A stretch of 64,000 nt of DNA from Augochlora pura (Eukaryota > Arthropoda > Insecta > Hymenoptera > Halictidae): contig NC_135774.1 of the NCBI RefSeq assembly GCF_028453695.1, forward strand, positions 19,592,001 to 19,656,000, given 5' to 3'. Of the stretch, positions 59,261 to 64,000 are shown one piece after another. The translations under genes and the position numbers were made by a program. A model generated the notes under the pieces. The model made no database searches. It worked only from the letters and a program-made list of their open reading frames with translations, and was not told where the DNA came from. Within the stretch, counting starts at the first letter, position 1; each line of letters opens with the position of its first letter.

Positions 59261-60898
59261 ACTATCGAATAACTCTCCAAACTAAAAATTTAAATGAAGG
59301 ATTCCTCGTTATCCAGTTCCCACTTGAGAGAGAAAGTTAAATATGACAAACGTATTTGAAATCACTTCGTTTACGTTGTATTATTCATTTTATTAGTATT
59401 TCTTGAAAGAAACATAGTCGTTCTTTGACCGCCAAATGGTTGAAGTGTTGGAAAATTACTTCGCGCTTATGGGATATTAAGGATGCTTTTCCTAGCAGTG
59501 TACTGTAACAAAAACATAGTAGTTGTTACCATTAGCAACGTCTATTAAAGGGTGTTTCGTTAACGACTATTCCTTCCAATTGCGTTAGTAATTATCTTTA
59601 ATGGTAATTACCTTCCCCCGGACAAAAAATTCCATTTAGAAATCTATAAAGAACAATTTTATTGATTCTGCACGACACATCCCCGTTTCTATCAATTTAG
59701 CTGAAACAAATGAAATTCTTGCAACTTATTTTCAGCTGTACTTTTTTAACTGTGATTCAAGCAGACGAGCTAGCTACGGAAGGAACAAATATTGATTTAT
59801 ATAATGCATTTCGACAAAGGATATATTTTTCAACACGTTATTAACAGTATCATTACATTTCCATCTACATAGCGTTCTGTGGAGTTAACTTAACAATTCC
59901 TGCAGGATGTGGGATACAAGCCACTTTATCAACTGTTTCTTTTATTTAATTAAAAAATTCTAATTTTATTCAATTCTAAAATTCAATTCAAATTTATTCA
60001 ATTCTAATTCATAAAAAAATAAACAGTTTTATTTACTGCGAAAACAAAGTTATTATTAGCTATTAATGAAGAAGTATGGCGCCTGCCACTTCTACGTTAT
60101 ACCCCGTAATTTTCAGTTCGAGCTACAGTAAATGCAAGAGCTCTATGAAAAAGTATATATCACCTATAGAGACGCAATCGATCGAAACTCTACCAAATCT
60201 ACCTTCGCTCCAACCCTACCGCCTTTCGACAAAGCGCACCACTATCAAAAGGAATGAAATTTCTCAACTTTCCAAAGGAACAAAAGAGCATCCCTTCGAT
60301 ATCACGGCTAGAACAATGATCGAGTGCCGTCATATCGCTGGATTATCCCGTCGAAAGATCAAGGAGTGCAATTAACGGGGTCTCAGAACCAATAACCGAA
60401 GCTCGCAAGTGTGTTTGAGGATAGGAAGAATCGATGCTTCCAGACCTAACTCGGTCCCTCGCAGCCACCCCACCCCCCCCTACTTCTGCGCCCTACGCCA
60501 GCCCACCTCCCGAAGGAGGAACGTAAAAGGTGCCGCGAGCCATATTCTCGTCGCGTTTGTCGCGGTCGCAAGAATACTCCTCTTTCTGCTGGATTACCCT
60601 CGATCATAGAGTCCTTTGAGCGTCCTTCCGCGCGACTTGCCGCGCCGCCATTGTTTCGGTATCGCGTCTACAAAAGCTCGCGTGGCAACCGCGACGCTGC
60701 GGCAATTCGTAATCCCCCGAAGCAGCGGAGGCAAGAAAATGGTGTATGTCTCTCGCGACATGGAAGAAGAAGAACCGGTAGAGAAGCTACGGCATGTGAG
60801 CTAGAAGAGAATGCAGCCGAAACACCGAACTTTCGGAAGAGGGGGAGAGATGCGGAGGCACAGAGACAAAGAGACAGAGCGAAAGAGAGAAAGAGGGG

Positions 60899-60920
60899 GA
60901 GAGAGAGAGAGAGAGAGAGA
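60899..60920. repeat. (GA)11 microsatellite
   Basis: GA run within about 100 bp of purine-rich sequence (60835-60935). Confidence 0.9.
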
Positions 60921-61026
60921 AGAGAAGAGCGAACGTATCCAAAATAGGGATTTCATGGAAATCCATAAAAGACACGGTTCACCGGATGAAATATCTTTCG
61001 TTGTCGTATCCAGAGTTTCGAGGTCT

Positions 61027-61061
61027 CGACCGACGACCGACGACCGACGACCGACGACCGA
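61027..61061. repeat. 7-bp CGACCGA tandem repeat, five copies
   Basis: Five perfect heptamers. As 7 is not a multiple of 3, the same Arg/Pro/Thr/Asp-type pattern appears in all frames, which argues against coding. Confidence 0.95.
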
Positions 61062-61994
61062 GGGGGCTCGCCTGGAACAGAGGGTGACGGTGCCGAAGAA
61101 AGACGGTGACCGGGAAAGAAGGGTGGAAGGCACAGAAATGGTCCTGCATTGCGACAACTAATGAACCATCTTGGAACGGACCCCCGAAGTCCCGTGAGAC
61201 GTGACGGCGCAATGCAGTCGCCGGCACTAGCGGCTACGTTTTTTGCTCTCATCATCCCGTGCCACCCTTCCAATTTCTCTCCACAGACCGATCCTATCTC
61301 CAGATTCTTCTCCTTCCGCTTCCTCTCCTTCTTCCACTTCCTCCACGGCCTCCCCTCCCCCTCCCCTTACTCTTATTTCCTTAAGACGTCTTCTTTCTCT
61401 TACAAAATCTTATTTGAATTTTCTTCCTGGCTGACCAACGTCGCCGGACCACCTACCGTCGCCCTTTTCCCTTTCGCTTCCTCGGTTCATTCGCTTTCAT
61501 CTCGACACGCCTGACTAGAATTTGAACAAGATCAGAGCAACGAGATTTTTGGATCCTCGGAGGACAACGCGTACCGTGCTCCGAGATCCCCGTGGATGAT
61601 CGGGTGACAGGTAATAAGCTTCCGCGTCCCGATGTTTTCGTAAGGGAAGAACGCGCTGATGAGATCGTTACAGAAATTCAGAGCTTGTCGGTCAATATCT
61701 CCTAGACTTTGACGAAAGATTATCAGTTTAGAATCGAAGCTCGCGTCAGCTTCCCCCTTTACTTGCCGGGGAATACCGTCACCTTTGTCCTCCCACGATG
61801 ATTGAAAGCTGTCCTATATTGACTTTATAATTTTCTAGCTGATAAACGGGGGTAATTTCGCGACAGAGGATATCTTTGTAAAAGAAAACGGCAACAAATA
61901 GGCGTTGTCAAGATTAAAGGAAAAATTCTGTCAATTAATATGCTTTCTAGAAAAACACGAACGTGACACTCGAGAGCGCTGCATCATCAAAATG

Positions 61995-62231
61995 TCAACA
62001 CTTCGAATTCTAAGCCATATTAACTTTGTATCCGAAATTGTTTTTTCGACTTATGGTATTTTCAATTTATATAAAACTTAGTGTAATTGTGCATTAGTCA
62101 TAGATACATTTTTAACAATCTTTTTAATAAAGATTGATAATCAACAATTGATAATGCAACAATTATTCTCGAACATGATATAAAATTTTTTAGTGGTACA
62201 TCAAAGTGCCCACTTGAGTGCGAGGGGTTAA
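61995..62231 (-). mobile_element. piggyBac-like MITE, family A, copy 3 (about 237 bp, decayed)
   Basis: The right border reverse-complements to TTAACCCCTCGCACTCAAGT. The left border is decayed (TCAACACTTCGAATTCTAAG for TTAACCCTTTGCACTCGAAG), but the next bases GCCATATTAACTTTGTATCC align with GCCATTTTAAGCTTAGATCC of the copy at 42457, followed by AAATTG in both. Oldest of the three A copies. Confidence 0.75.
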
Positions 62232-62385
62232 TAACAGATATTTTATAGCTCGACTTTTATAGAAAGGTTGCGGTTTAATTTCAATCGATATTAACTTTAA
62301 CGATTTTGACCCGGAAATGTTTTACAATCTCTGGTACATTAAATCCGCCTCTGTAGAGACTCTATTGTTAAAAATTTATTTACCT

Positions 62386-62600
62386 TGCTACACCTCGCAC
62401 TATGATTCCTTCACAGCTACGTTGATTAGCACTCTGCCGTCTTTAATCATTTCTCTAATGTGTATAATGAAATAATTTTTGTTTCTTGCATACCTTCGTT
62501 TAAAGAAGAATCAAATTTGGTTTCAATCGAGGAGACAATAGCTAGTATGAAGTACGTACCTAAGATTTTCAACGACGAATAAATGTCGAAAAGTGCTTAA
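62386..62600 (+). mobile_element. TTAA MITE family B, copy 2 (decayed)
   Basis: CTCGCACTATGATTCCTTCA with the following TTGATTAGCACT aligns with CTTGCACTACGACTCCTTTC and TTGATTAGCACT of copy 1 at 24468, and similarity continues through TTTTTGTT.CTT..AT.CCTTC. The left TTAA is lost; a likely right end AAGTGCTTAAAGTTAA closes at 62600. Confidence 0.65.
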
Positions 62601-63184
62601 AGTTAAATAGAGTTTTGAACATGCACGAAGAAGTCCATAAACGAAACTAAATGCTTCTAACTCATACTTGAAGAACAAAATATTTGTTTCCAGAAATTCA
62701 ATACATGACCAATGCAAACTCTTGAAGTTCAAGAATTTCAACGGATTGGTAATGAAAGCCTACACCGTTGTTCATTACCGAATATAAACGATACTCGAAC
62801 AATATTCGAGACCAGAAAAATAATTTAATTATGAAAGTGATTCGATTATCTACTTTAAATGTATTGGAAAAAGACAGTAGGTTTTCAATGAAAATTCGTT
62901 ACGGGCGATGCAACGGGAGCTTCTTGAAAACGTCAGGAACGTTCGAAGAATTTCGTTTCTAGTTTTCCTTGGCTGTCCTTTCCTCCCTTCGCGGGAGGCA
63001 ACCGGGCACGGAGGCAGTAATTGCGTTAAAGTGGACGTGGGTTACACAAGGGCCGCCCTTTTCGTACGCGGAATAATAAATTCTCAGCGGCGTGGTAACG
63101 AAAGTTAGGGCCCTCGGCTTGTTTCCCGGTCCGTTAACGGCGCAACCTCTCTGCTCTCTCATTCTCTTCCTTTCTCTCTCTCTC

Positions 63185-63216
<32 letters not shown>

Positions 63217-63625
63217 GCTCTCTCTCGCTCTGCTCGATCTCGTCGCACTCCTTGCTCCCCTAGGCTCACCTCGCTCACCTCGCACCCCACGCACCACACC
63301 TCATCCCGTCGACGACGACGGTGACCCATTCCCCTCTCACTTCCTTTTCTCTTCGTTACGGAAAAATCTATAGCTCCAAGCGGGCACATAAATTTTCAAA
63401 TAATTTAAATATTGTTTGTTGCCTCTGGGTCGCCCTGCACGCACCCCAGTCGCAATCTTCGACTCTCTCGAGGCTGTTGATAAACAAGCGAACGCGTATG
63501 TACATACGTCGTAGGATGGAACCAATTGAGAAGTATGTAGAATGAAGCGAAAATGTTTTATAAATACTACTGAATATTTTCTATATTTCAGTGCTACTCA
63601 GTATAGCTGAAATATATCAAATTAA
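62601..63625. other. Non-coding stretch with a long CT repeat
   Basis: Contains a pyrimidine-rich block 63130-63330 and its CT microsatellite. Frames of 93-112 codons there are simple Ser/Leu or Arg/Glu repeats. Nothing else is seen. Confidence 0.5.
63173..63232. repeat. (CT)n microsatellite with CGCT interruptions
   Basis: About 60 bp of CT units broken by four CG steps. Followed by CTCACCT/CGCACC words. Confidence 0.95.
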
Positions 63626-63839
63626 TTAACACTTTATCGACCGGTCATCCGGTCGTAAAAATTTTCGTTTCTATTTTGATTTTATTCATCTTATTAATCG
63701 CCAAAGGTATTTAATATTTAAAAATTTATATTTATCTGAATAATAGATAAGAAATTAAGGGTTATTATGGCAATCGATTCACGGGCTACTGATCGGGGGG
63801 AAGAGCCGATTTATAGGCTACCGGTCGATAAAGTGTTAA
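63626..63839 (+). mobile_element. piggyBac-like MITE, family D, copy 1 (214 bp, intact ends)
   Basis: The left end TTAACACTTTATCGACCGGT and the reverse complement of the right end are identical over 20 bp, including the flanking TTAA. Subterminal CCGGTCATCCGGTCG adds a second inverted motif. The interior shares CGTTTCTATTTTGATTTTAT and TTAATATTTAAAAA with the copy at 12892 and the right 60 bp with 53067-53326. No transposase. Most intact D copy here. Confidence 0.92.
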
Positions 63840-64000
63840 CACCTTATTGACGAAATAGATAATATATCCGATCGAACACATTTTTGCAGCATCCCTATGA
63901 AAAGCGGAGCTTATACAAAGCGAGAACGAAACGAATTTATCGAGAGATTTAAGAAACATTAATAGATTCGTAAGAAGCGGACGAAGAAGCGCAGAGGATC

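Larger units (their letters stand above)
58476..61994. other. Non-coding stretch, AT-rich then GC-rich low complexity
   Basis: 58.9-60.0 kb is AT-rich with a repeat fragment at 59.2 kb and ATTCAATTCTAA duplications at 59940-60010. From 60080 to 61840 GC rises and many overlapping frames (up to 121 codons) appear on both strands; they are Arg/Ser/Pro-rich, conflict with each other, and show no domain. I support no exon here. Confidence 0.5.

Noticed and set aside
60076..61514. Cluster of overlapping frames up to 121 codons
   Set aside because: Mutually conflicting frames on both strands in GC-rich DNA with a 7-bp tandem repeat; no splice-flanked exon and no recognised family.
61600..61620. 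Plus-strand GACAG/GTAATA
   Set aside because: Upstream sequence GGATGATCGGGT lacks a pyrimidine tract.

Overview
This window looks like nuclear DNA of an insect, most likely a hymenopteran (bee, ant or wasp). It is AT-rich with interspersed GC-richer blocks, CpG is not visibly depleted, there are two 100-N scaffold gaps, and it is seeded with short TTAA-flanked piggyBac-like MITEs (ends such as TTAACCCTTTGCACTCGA and TTAACACTTTATCGACCGGT), mariner/Tc1 remnants and (GA)n/(CT)n microsatellites. The order-level assignment is inference from composition and my recollection of repeat ends; no gene confirms it.

I find no protein-coding gene, rRNA or tRNA that I can support. The longest open frame is 187 codons and none of the open frames gives a recognisable protein. 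Most of the longer ones sit in GC-rich or low-complexity DNA where stop codons are rare. The window reads as a gene desert or the interior of one or more very long introns.

The strongest functional signal is splicing-related and lies on the minus strand. At 6636/6635 and at 36085/36084 a good polypyrimidine tract plus CAG is fused directly to a consensus 5' splice site (GTAAGT, GTAAGC), which is the architecture of a recursive-splicing ratchet point (zero-nucleotide exon). Each is followed by a second 5' splice site 74 or 79 nt downstream (AAG/GTAAAC and CAG/GTAATT), so each could also be a recursive-splicing (RS) exon. These are the only two CAGGTAAG 8-mers I found on either strand, both carry the tract on the correct side, and both point the same way. 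The simplest reading is a long minus-strand transcript crossing the window, with its upstream exon to the right. A weaker third candidate lies at 48220.

Layout: 1-6.5 kb non-coding with a 58-bp palindromic mini-mariner near the left edge; 6.5-6.7 kb first ratchet point; 7.3 kb a 34-bp triplication; 10.5 kb a Tc1-like MITE; 12.9-15.2 kb two TTAA MITEs and AT-rich simple repeats; 20.6-21.6 kb a strand-asymmetric GC block; 22-24.7 kb a cluster of old repeats including two MITEs abutting at one TTAA; 24.9-34 kb alternating GC- and AT-rich non-coding DNA; 36.0-36.1 kb second ratchet point; 37-51 kb AT-rich DNA with MITEs and a dispersed GCGGATTTTATGC repeat; 51.9-52.6 kb a gap flanked by two near-identical 290-bp copies; 53.3-54.3 kb and 55.8-56.8 kb GC- and purine-rich low-complexity DNA, the latter ending in a gap and 35 G; 56.8-58.6 kb a diverged duplication; 60-63.8 kb low-complexity DNA and four more MITEs.
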